Assembly: GCA_003243455.1 (NCBI GenBank)
Contig: QFQS01000001.1
Coordinates: 1,426,001-1,490,000, forward strand
Source: Cereibacter sphaeroides
GTDB taxonomy: Bacteria; Pseudomonadota; Alphaproteobacteria; Rhodobacterales; Rhodobacteraceae
Length of the DNA: 64,000 bases
Reading direction: 5' to 3'
The notes under the pieces were generated by a model. The model did no database searches and was not told the DNA's origin. It saw nothing but the letters and a program-made list of their open reading frames with translations. Below are positions 52,065 through 61,327 of the stretch, piece by piece. The number at the start of each line of letters is the position of its first letter. Positions within the stretch are counted from its first letter, which is position 1. Both the position numbers and the translations under genes were made by a program.

Positions 52065-53615
52065 TCATACCGGCCCCAGCGGTATGCCCAAGGTGTACCA
52101 GACGACGAGTAGCAGCGTCCAAAGGACAAGCAGCACGACCGTATAGGGCAGCATCAGCGCGATGATCGTGCCCATGCCCGCGTCCTTTTGATACTTCTGC
52201 GCGAAACCCACCATGACCGCCAGATAGACGTTCAACGGCGTGATGACGTTCATCGGGCTGTCGCCGACGCGATAGGCAGCCAGCACAAGGTTCGGATCGC
52301 CCCCCAGACGCATGAACAACGGCACGAAAACCGGCGCCAGGATCGCCCATTTCGCCAACGCACCGGTCAGGATGATGTCGATGATGGCCACCACGATGAC
52401 GAACAGGATGATGTATCCCGCAGCACCGATCGGCACCGTTTGCAGGAATTCGGCCAGGTTGACGGCCAGAACCGTTGCAAGGTTGGTGAAGTTGAAGAAG
52501 GCGATGAAGTTAGCGATCACGAACAGCAGGAAGATCATCCCCGCCAGGTTGCTCCATGTCTTGACGATCAGGCCGATAGCGGCCGTCACATTCGCGATCG
52601 TCCCGGCACCCTTGCCATAGGCATAGCCCACGACCAGAAACAAAAGACTGATCAGGATGATCAGGCCGCTCATGAAGGGCGATCCGGCAAGGATGCCGCC
52701 GTCGGTCTGGTTGCGCAGGATGCCCCATGGCAGCGGCGGCGCGGTCAGCAATCCCACCACAACGACAAAGCCGAGCAAGGCACGGCCCGCGTATTTCAGG
52801 CCCAGCGACTCGCTGCCGGAAAGGCCGGTAGACGCCTCGACCGGTACCCCACCCGTGTATGGTCCAAGGCGAGGCTCGATGAAACGTTCGGTCAGCACGG
52901 TACAGATAATGCCCATAAGCAGGGATGAGGCGATCATGAAGAACAAGTTGCCGACATCGCTGATCTGAGCCGCCGGATTGACCGTGCGCACAGCATCATT
53001 GGTGACAGCGACCAAAAGACCATCGGTTGGAGTCGGGAAGAAGTTCACGAGGAAGACTGCCGCAACGCCGGAAAAAGCCGCTGCGAGACCCGCTAGCGGG
53101 TGCCGGCCTAAAGCGTGGAAAGCGGCGGCACCCAGCGGCACAAGCACGAGGTAGCCCGCATCGGCGGCGATGGAGGACACAACCCCCACCATCACGATGA
53201 TGAAGGTGAACAGCGACCGCGGCGCGACGGCCACGATCTTGCGAACCAGCGTCGCGATCAAACCCGATTCCTCGGCCAATCCGACACCAATCATGGCGAC
53301 AAGGATCACGCCGACGCCGGTAAAGCCCAGGAAGTTCGTGACCGGCGAAGTTACCATGAACCGGATGCCGTCGCCGGATAGCAGGCTACGCACGGCTGTG
53401 GTCCGCTCAACCACTTCATGCGTCGCTTCGTCGACCGCCTCATAGGTCACGGTGGTTCCAAGTGCTGCAAACAGCACTGAAAGAACAACGACGATGCCGA
53501 TCAGGATGAAGAAGATGATCGCGGGGTGAGGCACCATGTTGCCCACGCGCTCGATGGTCGCGAGAAAGCCGGTGGCCTCCGCCTCTACTCCCCCGCCTTT
53601 TTTTTCTTTCGCCAC
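52065..53615 (-). CDS. AbgT family transporter
   Basis: A 516-residue multi-helix membrane protein beginning FLATIERVGNMVPHPAIIFF, with VSSIAADAGYLVLVPLGAAA and LAAAFSGVAAVFLVNFFPTP, the signature blocks of the AbgT (p-aminobenzoyl-glutamate importer / sulfonamide exporter) family. An M20 dipeptidase lies on the other side of the SLC13 gene and could hydrolyse aminoacyl-glutamate substrates, but the genes are on opposite strands. Confidence 0.9.
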   Translation of the reverse strand: MAKEKKGGGVEAEATGFLATIERVGNMVPHPAIIFFILIGIVVVLSVLFAALGTTVTYEAVDEATHEVVERTTAVRSLLSGDGIRFMVTSPVTNFLGFTGVGVILVAMIGVGLAEESGLIATLVRKIVAVAPRSLFTFIIVMVGVVSSIAADAGYLVLVPLGAAAFHALGRHPLAGLAAAFSGVAAVFLVNFFPTPTDGLLVAVTNDAVRTVNPAAQISDVGNLFFMIASSLLMGIICTVLTERFIEPRLGPYTGGVPVEASTGLSGSESLGLKYAGRALLGFVVVVGLLTAPPLPWGILRNQTDGGILAGSPFMSGLIILISLLFLVVGYAYGKGAGTIANVTAAIGLIVKTWSNLAGMIFLLFVIANFIAFFNFTNLATVLAVNLAEFLQTVPIGAAGYIILFVIVVAIIDIILTGALAKWAILAPVFVPLFMRLGGDPNLVLAAYRVGDSPMNVITPLNVYLAVMVGFAQKYQKDAGMGTIIALMLPYTVVLLVLWTLLLVVWYTLGIPLGPV

Positions 53616-54118
53616 GTCCCGTCCCCCTTGGTTCGGACCGATCCTGAGCAGGCGCGGCCGCTGCCATTTCCCATTGTCGATCCATTGAAGTTATAATTCC
53701 ATGGGTATAATCTCAGCCAAGCCCGAAACAGACGGGACAGCCTTAAAACCCCGAAATCCCGCGTCCATTATGAGCGGGCGCATCGACACAGGATGTGCTT
53801 TCTACAAGAACTGCCGCAGTTTCACCTGCCTAACCTACCCACGTCAACCGATACTTCCGGTTGGCCAAAGTTCCCGAAGAGGGAATTCTTTCAGATACTT
53901 GTGTTAGCTGAGCCCGCCTCGCTCTGTCCATCCCAAAGTGAAGTATGGCACCGACAGAGCGGCGACTGCGGGAAGAATTGTCTGGGGGCGATTTCAATGA
54001 CATGGCCCCTACCATCCATTGATGCTGCGGCTAAACGCCCCGGGCAGCAACCCGATTCCTGTTGCTGATTGTTGAGCCTTTCGGCCATTATAGCCCAAAA
54101 GAGGTAAAGGGGCAGCGA
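53616..54118. promoter_or_regulatory. 503-bp divergent intergenic region between abgT-like and SLC13 genes
   Basis: No convincing gene: the short frames here lack ribosome-binding sites and family similarity. The region carries TTATA (53691-53695) and TATAA (53706-53710) separated by 10 nt around CCATGG, an inverted repeat that could overlap a promoter. Base composition is lower in GC than the flanking genes. AGGGG precedes the SLC13 GTG start at its right end. Both divergent transporter promoters must lie within it. Confidence 0.4.
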
Positions 54119-55942
54119 GTGACCGATATCTGGATCGTCTTCGGCATCATCGTGGCAATCGTCGCCCTGTTCATGTGGGACAGGCTGCCGGTTATCGCGG
54201 TTTGCATCGCAGCTTCTCTGGCGCTCTGGGCCACAGGAATCCTGACGCTGAACCAAAGCCTCGCAGGTTTTGGCGACCCCGCCGTGATCTTCATCGCGGC
54301 GCTTTTCGTGGTCAGCGGCGGGCTTGAGGTTTCGGGAGTTACCGCCTGGGCGGGACAGCTTCTGATAAACCAGGCCGGAGCCAGCCGAACGCGGCTGATC
54401 GTGCTGATGATGGGGTTCGTCGGCCTTCTGACGGCTCTGATCAGCGTGAATGGCGCTGTGGCCGCGCTTTTGCCGGTGGTCGTCGTCATGGCGATCCGGC
54501 TTGGCAGGTCGCCGTCGCAACTGCTTATGCCGCTTGTCTTCGGCGCGCACGCTGGATCGCAACTGATGTTGACGGGCACACCGGTAAACGTACTGGTATC
54601 CGAAGCATCGGAATACGCTGGCGGCGGCGGTTTCGGTTATTTTGAGTTCGCTTTGACCGGCATTCCGATCGTCATCGGCTGTGTTGCGATCGTGGTTCTT
54701 TTCGGAGAAAAACTGCTCCCTAACCGTACCAGCGCCAGCCTTCCTCCAGACCTTAGCCAGCATGCCCGGACGCTTGTAGAACAGTATCGTCTCACCAGCG
54801 ACGTTCATCAGCTGAGGGTGCGCGAGGGTTCACCGCTGATCGGCATGTCGCGCGAAAAAGTCGGAATGGCAAGTCGTGAGGATCTGAGTCTTGTGACCTT
54901 GCAGGATTCGACGGGCCGGCCCAGCCGCAGTCAGACAATCGCCATGGGAGATATCCTTGCCATTCGCGGCCCGGCCGATCAGGTGGCAAAGGTCGCCACC
55001 GAATACGGACTGGCCCTTGCCGAAGGCGGATCAAAGGACGGCATGCAGGATACGCTGTTCAACGGGGATTCCGGGTTGGCGGAAGTAGTTATTCCGCCGC
55101 GTTCGCCGCTGATCGGGACCCGCTTCTTTCCTGGCATGGTTACGGAAAGCGGCGATCTGATCGTGCTTGCCATCCAGCGCCGCAACGAGGATGTGAAACC
55201 GGGGGAACCTCTCGCGGCGGGTGACACGCTGCTATTGCAGGGCACCTGGTCCGCACTGGACAAACGGCTCGACGCCGCAGAGGTGCTGGTCGTGAATTCG
55301 CCCGATCTGGTCAAGCGCCAGGCCGTGCCCATGGGGCCGGGATCGAAAACCGTGCTCGCCGCGCTCGCGCTCATGGTGCTGTTGCTTGCGACCGGGCTGG
55401 TGCCACCGGCGGTGGCGGGCCTGCTGGCGGCAGGCGTCATTCTTGTCTCGGGGGTGCTCAGCGTCGATCAAGTCTATCGCTCGATTAGCTGGACCACCGT
55501 CATCCTTGTTGCCGCGCTGACGCCGCTTTCAACCGCAATGGAGCAGACGGGTGCGGCGCGCCTGCTGGCCGAGGGGCTGGTGGCCGTCGTGGGGGATGCA
55601 GGGCCGCGCGCGCTTCTCGCCGGTCTGTTCATCCTGTCGGCCATACTGGGCCAGGTAATCTCCAACACCGCGACCGCGCTGATCATCATCCCGATCTCTG
55701 TCGTTGCCGCGCAGCAGATGGGCATATCTGTGCAGCCCGTACTGATGTGCGTGTGTATCGCCTGCGCGGGCGCCTTCCTGACGCCGGTCGCCACGCCAAC
55801 CAACCTGATGGTGATGGAACCCGGCGCCTATAAATTCGGGGATTACTGGAAGCTCGGCCTGCCGATGCTGCTGTGGTTCTTCGTCATCGCTGTTTTTGTC
55901 GTGCCGCTGATCTGGCCGTTTTATCCGGCGGTTGTCGACTGA
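54119..55942 (+). CDS. SLC13 family permease with RCK_C (TrkA-C) domains
   Basis: 607 residues: membrane half 1 (residues ~1-200), two TrkA-C-like regulatory domains (~220-390; VREGSPLIGMSREKVGMASR and VIPPRSPLIGTRFFPGMVTE), then membrane half 2, with the SLC13 anion-binding NTATALIIIPISVVAAQQMG and TPVATPTNLMVMEPGAYKFG. Such proteins import dicarboxylates, sulfate or similar anions with sodium. It starts with GTG at 54119 behind AGGGG. It is followed after 49 bp by the M20 dipeptidase. Confidence 0.88.
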   Translation: MTDIWIVFGIIVAIVALFMWDRLPVIAVCIAASLALWATGILTLNQSLAGFGDPAVIFIAALFVVSGGLEVSGVTAWAGQLLINQAGASRTRLIVLMMGFVGLLTALISVNGAVAALLPVVVVMAIRLGRSPSQLLMPLVFGAHAGSQLMLTGTPVNVLVSEASEYAGGGGFGYFEFALTGIPIVIGCVAIVVLFGEKLLPNRTSASLPPDLSQHARTLVEQYRLTSDVHQLRVREGSPLIGMSREKVGMASREDLSLVTLQDSTGRPSRSQTIAMGDILAIRGPADQVAKVATEYGLALAEGGSKDGMQDTLFNGDSGLAEVVIPPRSPLIGTRFFPGMVTESGDLIVLAIQRRNEDVKPGEPLAAGDTLLLQGTWSALDKRLDAAEVLVVNSPDLVKRQAVPMGPGSKTVLAALALMVLLLATGLVPPAVAGLLAAGVILVSGVLSVDQVYRSISWTTVILVAALTPLSTAMEQTGAARLLAEGLVAVVGDAGPRALLAGLFILSAILGQVISNTATALIIIPISVVAAQQMGISVQPVLMCVCIACAGAFLTPVATPTNLMVMEPGAYKFGDYWKLGLPMLLWFFVIAVFVVPLIWPFYPAVVD

Positions 55943-55991
55943 ACGTCACACGACCCATTTTACTAAAATGCGCTTCCTGGGAGGTTCGCAC

Positions 55992-57368
55992 ATGTCCGAT
56001 CTTGAAAAAGTCCTTGCCCATATCGACGCCGATTTCGACAACGCACTGGACCGGCTGTTCCAGACAGTGCGCATGAAGTCGATCTCGACCGATCCGGCAT
56101 ATGCCGGGGAAACCCGCGCCTGTGCCGAATGGCATTCCAAGGATCTGGAGGCGATCGGTTTCAAGTCCGAGGTGCGCAACACCCCCGGCCACCCGATTGT
56201 CCTGGCCAAGAGCCATGACGCCAAAGGCACGAAGGTTCTGTTCTACGGCCATTATGACGTCCAGCCCGCCGATCCGCTGGAACTATGGGACGGCGACCCA
56301 TTTGAGCCGAAAATCGCCACCCTGCCCGATGGATCCAAGGAAATTCGCGGGCGTGGCGCATCCGACGACAAGGGCCAGTTGATGACCTTTGTCGAGGCCT
56401 GCCGCGCCTGGAAAGCGGTCACGGGTAAGCTGCCGATCCCCATTACCATCCTGCTGGAAGGCGAGGAGGAATCCGGCGGCGCCAACCTGCCCGGCTTCCT
56501 TGACGCTGCGAAGGATGAACTGACTGCCGATGTCGCCATGATCTGCGACACCAACATGTGGGATAAGGAAACACCCGCGATCACCACCAGCCTGCGCGGC
56601 CTTTGCGCGGATGAGATATTCATTCACGCCGCCGACCGCGACCTGCATTCCGGCTTCTACGGGTCTGCCGCCGCAAACCCCAATCACGTCCTGGCGCGCA
56701 TCATCGCCGATCTGCGCGATGCCGATGGCCGCATTCAGGTTCCCGGCTTTTACGACGGTGTGCCGGAACCATCGCCCGACCTGCTGGCCGGTTGGGAAAA
56801 ACTGGACTTCTCTGAAAAGGATTTCCTCGGCGAGGTCGGCCTGTCGGTCCCCGCCGGCGAAAAGGGGCGTTCGGTGCTGGAGCAGACCTGGTCGCGTCCG
56901 ACCTGTGAGGTCAACGGTATGCATGGCGGTTATATCGGCGACGGATTCAAGACCGTGATACCCGCCGTCGCCTCGGCAAAGATCAGCTTCCGCCTGGTGT
57001 TCGAGCAGGACCCGCACAAAATACGTGCCGCCTTCCGTGAGTTTGTGAAGGCGCGCCTTCCCAAGGATTGCCGTGTGGAGTTCAAGGAATACGGTTCTGG
57101 CCGCGCCGTGACATTCAAGGTGACAGCCCCCGCGTTCCAAAGCACGCAACAGGCGATGTCGGACGAATGGGGTAAGGAGGCGGCCTTTGTCGGTGGCGGC
57201 GGCTCGATACCGGTAACGACGATGATCAAGGAAAAGCTCGGGATGGACGTGGTGATGGCGGGCTTCGGCCTGTCGGATGACCGCATTCACAGCCCGAACG
57301 AGAAATACAGCCTGACCAGCTTCCACAAGGGCATCCGATCCTGGGCGCGCGTGCTCGCGGCGCTATAG
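55992..57368 (+). CDS. M20 family dipeptidase
   Basis: A 458-residue zinc peptidase: LFYGHYDVQPADPLELWDGD supplies a metal-binding His, RGRGASDDKGQLMTFVEACR the bridging Asp, and LLEGEEESGGANLPGF the Glu-Glu pair. A lid domain occupies ~190-350 and HSPNEKYSL near the C-terminus gives the last ligand. It hydrolyses dipeptides or N-acyl amino acids. GGGAGG precedes the ATG at 55992. The next gene begins 8 bp after its stop. Confidence 0.92.
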   Translation: MSDLEKVLAHIDADFDNALDRLFQTVRMKSISTDPAYAGETRACAEWHSKDLEAIGFKSEVRNTPGHPIVLAKSHDAKGTKVLFYGHYDVQPADPLELWDGDPFEPKIATLPDGSKEIRGRGASDDKGQLMTFVEACRAWKAVTGKLPIPITILLEGEEESGGANLPGFLDAAKDELTADVAMICDTNMWDKETPAITTSLRGLCADEIFIHAADRDLHSGFYGSAAANPNHVLARIIADLRDADGRIQVPGFYDGVPEPSPDLLAGWEKLDFSEKDFLGEVGLSVPAGEKGRSVLEQTWSRPTCEVNGMHGGYIGDGFKTVIPAVASAKISFRLVFEQDPHKIRAAFREFVKARLPKDCRVEFKEYGSGRAVTFKVTAPAFQSTQQAMSDEWGKEAAFVGGGGSIPVTTMIKEKLGMDVVMAGFGLSDDRIHSPNEKYSLTSFHKGIRSWARVLAAL

Positions 57369-57376
57369 ACACCATC

Positions 57377-59068
57377 ATGGCGGACAGCCTATCCGCCCGG
57401 TTCGGCCCGCTTGGCAAGGCCGAGATGACACTGATCGCGGGCCTTGGCACGGGTGTTTCCGACCGTGTCGGGGCTGGCGGCCTGCCAGCGGAGGGGGATG
57501 AGGATCGGCGCGTGCGTGCGGACCTTGTCCGCTTCGTCCTGCTCGGCGGGCCGGATGCGCCGTCGATGCATGAAAAGGGCCTGCGCCTTAGCGGTGCCTG
57601 GATCACCGGCACGCTCGACCTTGAAGGCTGTCGCATCCCGCGCGACATCGGCCTGCTCGACTGCCGGTTCGAGGCGACCCCGGTGCTGCGGTCGGCAGTG
57701 ATCGACACACTGTCGTTCGACGGCTCGCACCTGCCCGGCTTCGCCGCCGACCGGCTTGAGGCCCGTGGCGATCTGTTGTTCCGCGCAGCGACTGTCGAAG
57801 GGCCGATAAGCCTGCGCGGAGGTCGCATCGGCGGCGATCTGGCCTTTGACGGTGCCGCGCTGACCTTTTCGGGTGACCGCGCGCTTCAGGCCGAACGCAT
57901 CTCGGTCCGGGGCAGCGCCCTTTTTCGTGGCGCGGCGATGCGCGGCGGGCTTCATCTGACTGGCGCGCGGATCGGCGGCGATCTGGACCTGGTGGGGGCA
58001 TCCCTGGATTTTCCCGGCGGCGATGCGCTGGATGCGGATACCAGCGCAATCGACGGCGACCTCGCGCTTCGTCTGGCCTCTGCCACTGGCACGGTGACGG
58101 TCGTGGGGGCGCGGATCGGAGGTGATGTCGACCTGTCAGGCGTGACGCTCTCCAACCCCGGCGCGCTGACCTTCAATCTGAACCGCTCAACTGCGACCGG
58201 TGCGCTGTTTCTACGGGATGGCGCATCCGTCGACGGCACGTTCAGCCTGAATGGAGCAACCCTTGGCGCCATCGTCGACGATCCGGCCAGTTGGCCCAAA
58301 AAAGGCGACCTGAGGCTGAACCGTTGCCTCTATGGCTCTCTTCTGGGGGCGGCAGTCAGTGCCGAAGTCAGGCTGGAATGGCTTGCGCGGCAGACCCCAG
58401 ACCGTTGGGGTGAGGATTTCTGGCCTCAACCCTATGAGCAACTGGCGCGGGTGCTGGGCGAAATGGGGCATGACGAGGACAAGCGGCGTGTCCTGATGGA
58501 AAAAGAGCGGCTATCCCGCCGCGCACGCAGGGGGCGGGCGCGTAACGCCTTTGAGCATGGCCTGCTGCGCCTGTCAGACACTGTTGTCGGGCTGACCACC
58601 GGCTATGGCCGCCAACCCCTTCTGGCGCTGGTGTGGATTGTCATGCTGTGGATGGTTGGCGCCGTCTACTACAGCATCCTCGACCAGCAACAGGCGGTTC
58701 GGCCAAACTCTCCGGTCGTGTTGCGCTCGCCCGAATGGGTGCTGTGTGCCGTGCCGCGCGACCAGACTACCTTCCTGCCCTCGCTCGGAACAGAGCGCGC
58801 GGGCCTGGCCGCCGATGGCCAGCCGCAACTGGGCTGCTGGCGCAGGCAACCCGAGGCTTCGGCCTATCCCCGTTTCAATCCTCTGATGCTGTCTGCGGAT
58901 GCAATATTTCCGGGGCTGGGAACGGGTCAGAAAGACACCTGGTCGCCAGACACGCGCCAGCCTATCGGCTATGTCGGCAAGTGGTTCATGTATTTTCAAA
59001 CCCTTGCCGGGCTCGCACTTGGGCTTCTGGCGGTCGCAGGGTTTTCCGGGATCGTGAAGTCGAACTGA
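57377..59068 (+). CDS. Uncharacterised beta-helix-like protein with C-terminal membrane helices
   Basis: 563 residues. The N-terminal half contains near-repeats GGRIGGDL, GARIGGDL and GARIGGDV beginning at residues 148, 196 and 244, an exact 48-residue period, consistent with a solenoid of beta strands. It continues with a charged helical segment (LMEKERLSRRARRGRARNAF), then a transmembrane helix (LLALVWIVMLWMVGAVYYSI), a Cys-containing extracytoplasmic loop of ~130 residues and a final helix (FQTLAGLALGLLAVAGFSGI). No enzymatic motif. It is tightly linked to the M20 gene; its role is unknown. Confidence 0.7.
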   Translation: MADSLSARFGPLGKAEMTLIAGLGTGVSDRVGAGGLPAEGDEDRRVRADLVRFVLLGGPDAPSMHEKGLRLSGAWITGTLDLEGCRIPRDIGLLDCRFEATPVLRSAVIDTLSFDGSHLPGFAADRLEARGDLLFRAATVEGPISLRGGRIGGDLAFDGAALTFSGDRALQAERISVRGSALFRGAAMRGGLHLTGARIGGDLDLVGASLDFPGGDALDADTSAIDGDLALRLASATGTVTVVGARIGGDVDLSGVTLSNPGALTFNLNRSTATGALFLRDGASVDGTFSLNGATLGAIVDDPASWPKKGDLRLNRCLYGSLLGAAVSAEVRLEWLARQTPDRWGEDFWPQPYEQLARVLGEMGHDEDKRRVLMEKERLSRRARRGRARNAFEHGLLRLSDTVVGLTTGYGRQPLLALVWIVMLWMVGAVYYSILDQQQAVRPNSPVVLRSPEWVLCAVPRDQTTFLPSLGTERAGLAADGQPQLGCWRRQPEASAYPRFNPLMLSADAIFPGLGTGQKDTWSPDTRQPIGYVGKWFMYFQTLAGLALGLLAVAGFSGIVKSN

Positions 59069-59070
59069 CC

Positions 59071-59352
59071 TCAGGATGGCAGATCAGCCTCGATCCGGCC
59101 GGCGGTTTGCCGAACAATATATCCGGTCAACCGGCGCAGGTCGAAGCGATGATCATCCATCGGGCATTCGATGAACCACCCCTCGACCAGCCCGCCTGCC
59201 AGATGCGCGCCGTCCTTGGGGCACAGACCATCGACGCAGAACACCTCGCCATCCTCGGCCCGGCAAATCGCATAGCTACTCCCGGCGTGATCGAAGCCGA
59301 TCGCATCCTCATCATCCAGCTCGCCGGCATCGCAGACATCGACCCAAGGCAT
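59071..59352 (-). CDS. Rieske-fold [2Fe-2S]-like protein lacking canonical His ligands
   Basis: A 93-residue ferredoxin-like protein of the Rieske fold: WVDVCDAGELDDEDAIGFDH, then GLCPKDGAHLAGGLVEGWFI and ECPMDDHRFDLRRLTG. In canonical members the motifs are Cys-x-His and Cys-x-x-His; here they read Cys-Pro-Lys and Cys-Pro-Met-Asp. Both histidines are therefore missing, with His only at offset positions, and cluster binding is doubtful. The ATG at 59352 follows GGAGAG. It converges on the beta-helix protein gene with a 2-bp gap. Confidence 0.75.
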   Translation of the reverse strand: MPWVDVCDAGELDDEDAIGFDHAGSSYAICRAEDGEVFCVDGLCPKDGAHLAGGLVEGWFIECPMDDHRFDLRRLTGYIVRQTAGRIEADLPS

Positions 59353-59474
59353 CGGAACTCTCCATTGGGGGCGGAAGGTAGCATGGACGCCCTGCGCTGA
59401 AATCTGCAATTTGCTTGCCGTAACGGGGGGGTGGGCTCTACTCTGCATGTGAAAACAAATGCGGGGGACGCATC

Positions 59475-59999
59475 GTGAAACACTGGTTCCTACTTCTGCT
59501 TGCGGGCATCGTCGCCACTGCGGGCGGCATATTCGCGCTGTTCAATCCGGTGGAGGCGACCTTTGCCGCCACGACCATTGTAGCATGGCTGTTCATCATA
59601 ATGGGTGTGCTGCAGATCGTCGCCGCCTTCGGTGACATGACCGTCAGCGCCCGCCTGTGGACCGCGCTGCTGGGCATCCTCGCCATCGTGATCGGTATCT
59701 GGATTCTGGGCAACCCAATTGCGGGCTCCATGGCGCTGACCTGGACCATTGGCCTTTTGTTCCTGGTCGAGGGCATTGTGAAGCTTGTGCTGTCTTTTGC
59801 GACGCGTGGCTCGCCCTACTTCTGGATGTTGCTGCTGTCGGGCGCCGTATCGGTCCTGCTGGGTGGCATGATCCTGGCGAATTTCCCCGCCTCGGCGCTG
59901 ACCATTCCCGGCATCCTGCTGGCGATCGACCTGATCTCCACCGGGGTTTCCATGGTGGCGCTGTCGCTGCACCTGAAATCGCGCGGCGTGCCGGCCTGA
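59475..59999 (+). CDS. HdeD family (DUF308) membrane protein
   Basis: A 174-residue inner-membrane protein with six predicted helices in repeating pairs: FLLLLAGIVATAGGIFALFN, TIVAWLFIIMGVLQIVAAFG, LLGILAIVIGIWILGNPIAG and so on, the DUF308 repeat of HdeD, linked to acid resistance in enterobacteria. It starts with GTG behind GGGGGA. It is followed 16 bp later by an AI-2E family gene, so the two are likely cotranscribed. Confidence 0.88.
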   Translation: MKHWFLLLLAGIVATAGGIFALFNPVEATFAATTIVAWLFIIMGVLQIVAAFGDMTVSARLWTALLGILAIVIGIWILGNPIAGSMALTWTIGLLFLVEGIVKLVLSFATRGSPYFWMLLLSGAVSVLLGGMILANFPASALTIPGILLAIDLISTGVSMVALSLHLKSRGVPA

Positions 60000-60015
60000 C
60001 GAACGGCAGGGGGCC

Positions 60016-61083
60016 GTGCGGGGCGCACCGTTTCTGAACCTCGTGCTGGCGGTCGCGCTGGCGCTTATGGGCGGCTGGCTGCTGATCGTTGGGCAGGCGA
60101 TCCTGCTGCCCATCTTCATGGCGATAATTGCCGTCTATGTGCTCACGACTGCAGCGGACGTACTTGGGCGCCTGCCGCTGCTGGATCGGGTTCCGCCTAT
60201 GGTGCGGCATGGGTTGGTGCTTATGGCCTTTACCGCCGCGATCATCGGTTTTGCGTTGGTCGTGGCGGTGACGGTCAATCAGCTTTTCGCCGCCATGCCC
60301 CGCTATCAGGCCAACCTCGAAGCACTTCTGCTGAGACTGGAGGGTGTCGGCTGGATCAAGACAAATCCAACATGGGACGACATACGTGAGGTGACGCTGG
60401 AGCGGATCAACCTGCAGCGGATGTTCGTCTGGCTGCTGGGCAGCCTGACCAGCTTTGGGCTTTCCTTCTTTCTTGTCGCCGTCTATGCCGCCTTCCTTTT
60501 GGCGGAGCGGACGAACTTCAAGGCAAAGCTGGCGGCAGCCCTGCCCGACAGCAGCCACGCCGAGATGACGTCCCGGATCGTGAACGAGATCAACCGGCGC
60601 ATCGGTGACTATCTGGCGGTAAAGACGGCGATCAACGTGATCCTTGGCATCGTCTCTTTCGCCATACTTTGGGCGATGGACGTGGATTTCGCGTTGTTCT
60701 GGGCAGTGCTGATCGGGCTTTTCAACTACATACCCTATCTGGGTGGTGTCATCGGGGTCGCGTTTCCCGTGGTCTTGTCGCTCGCGCAGTTTGGCTCGCC
60801 CTGGACAACGCTGATCCTTGCCGCGCTGTTGACAGCGGCTCAGGTCTATATCGGAACCGTGCTGGACCCCCGGCTGGTGGGCAAGCAGGTCAACCTCAGC
60901 CCCTTCGTGGTGCTGATCGCCCTGTCGGTCTGGTCGGCGCTGTGGGGGCTACCGGGCGCAATCCTCGCTGTGCCCTTGACCTCGATGATCGCGATCATCT
61001 GCGGAGCGTTCGAACCAACACGGTTCATAGCGGTGCTGCTGTCGGAATCCTACAACACAGAAGATGAGCCTGGGCCAGCCTGA
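60016..61083 (+). CDS. AI-2E family transporter (PerM-like), short form
   Basis: A 355-residue exporter of normal family length: N-terminal helices (LVLAVALALMGGWLLIVGQA), a middle amphipathic region and the conserved FNYIPYLGGVIGVAFPVVLS and LWGLPGAILAVPLTSMIAII. It is a paralogue of the 673-residue protein encoded at 1420-3441 and lacks that protein's soluble C-terminus. It starts with GTG; AGGGGG lies only 2 nt upstream, so a later start cannot be excluded. Confidence 0.85.
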   Translation: MRGAPFLNLVLAVALALMGGWLLIVGQAILLPIFMAIIAVYVLTTAADVLGRLPLLDRVPPMVRHGLVLMAFTAAIIGFALVVAVTVNQLFAAMPRYQANLEALLLRLEGVGWIKTNPTWDDIREVTLERINLQRMFVWLLGSLTSFGLSFFLVAVYAAFLLAERTNFKAKLAAALPDSSHAEMTSRIVNEINRRIGDYLAVKTAINVILGIVSFAILWAMDVDFALFWAVLIGLFNYIPYLGGVIGVAFPVVLSLAQFGSPWTTLILAALLTAAQVYIGTVLDPRLVGKQVNLSPFVVLIALSVWSALWGLPGAILAVPLTSMIAIICGAFEPTRFIAVLLSESYNTEDEPGPA

Positions 61084-61171
61084 TCCTCCAACGGCTTGCT
61101 CAGGAATGAAGAATGTCACCATCGCGATCACATCATTCCGGGTCCTCCCTAGGGCGATAGCGTGATTATCT

Positions 61172-61213
61172 GCACGTAGACGTGCCTTGATTAGAGTCAT
61201 GACATCAAGGCAC
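61172..61213. promoter_or_regulatory. Tandem palindromes upstream of sodC
   Basis: GCACGT-AG-ACGTGC (61172-61185) directly overlaps a perfect 10-bp inverted repeat, GTGCCTTGAT (61182-61191) and ATCAAGGCAC (61204-61213). Its 12-nt spacer contains another palindrome, GTCATGAC. The block lies 89 bp past the AI-2E stop and 115 bp before sodC. It has no T-tract, so a regulatory site is more likely than a terminator. The rest of the 244-bp gap shows no gene. Confidence 0.5.
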
Positions 61214-61327
61214 AACCCAAAGATACATGACCTTTTCGCCGAAAATTGCACGACAGGAACAGGGCTATCGAGCCATCCTTAGCAAGCGATTCCTATGACA
61301 CATTGCATCCAGTCCGGGAGACCGAAG

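Noticed and set aside
53701..54068. Short frames of 68 and 91 codons in the divergent intergenic gap
   Set aside because: They have no ribosome-binding site, no family similarity and unbiased codon use, so I treat them as chance frames.
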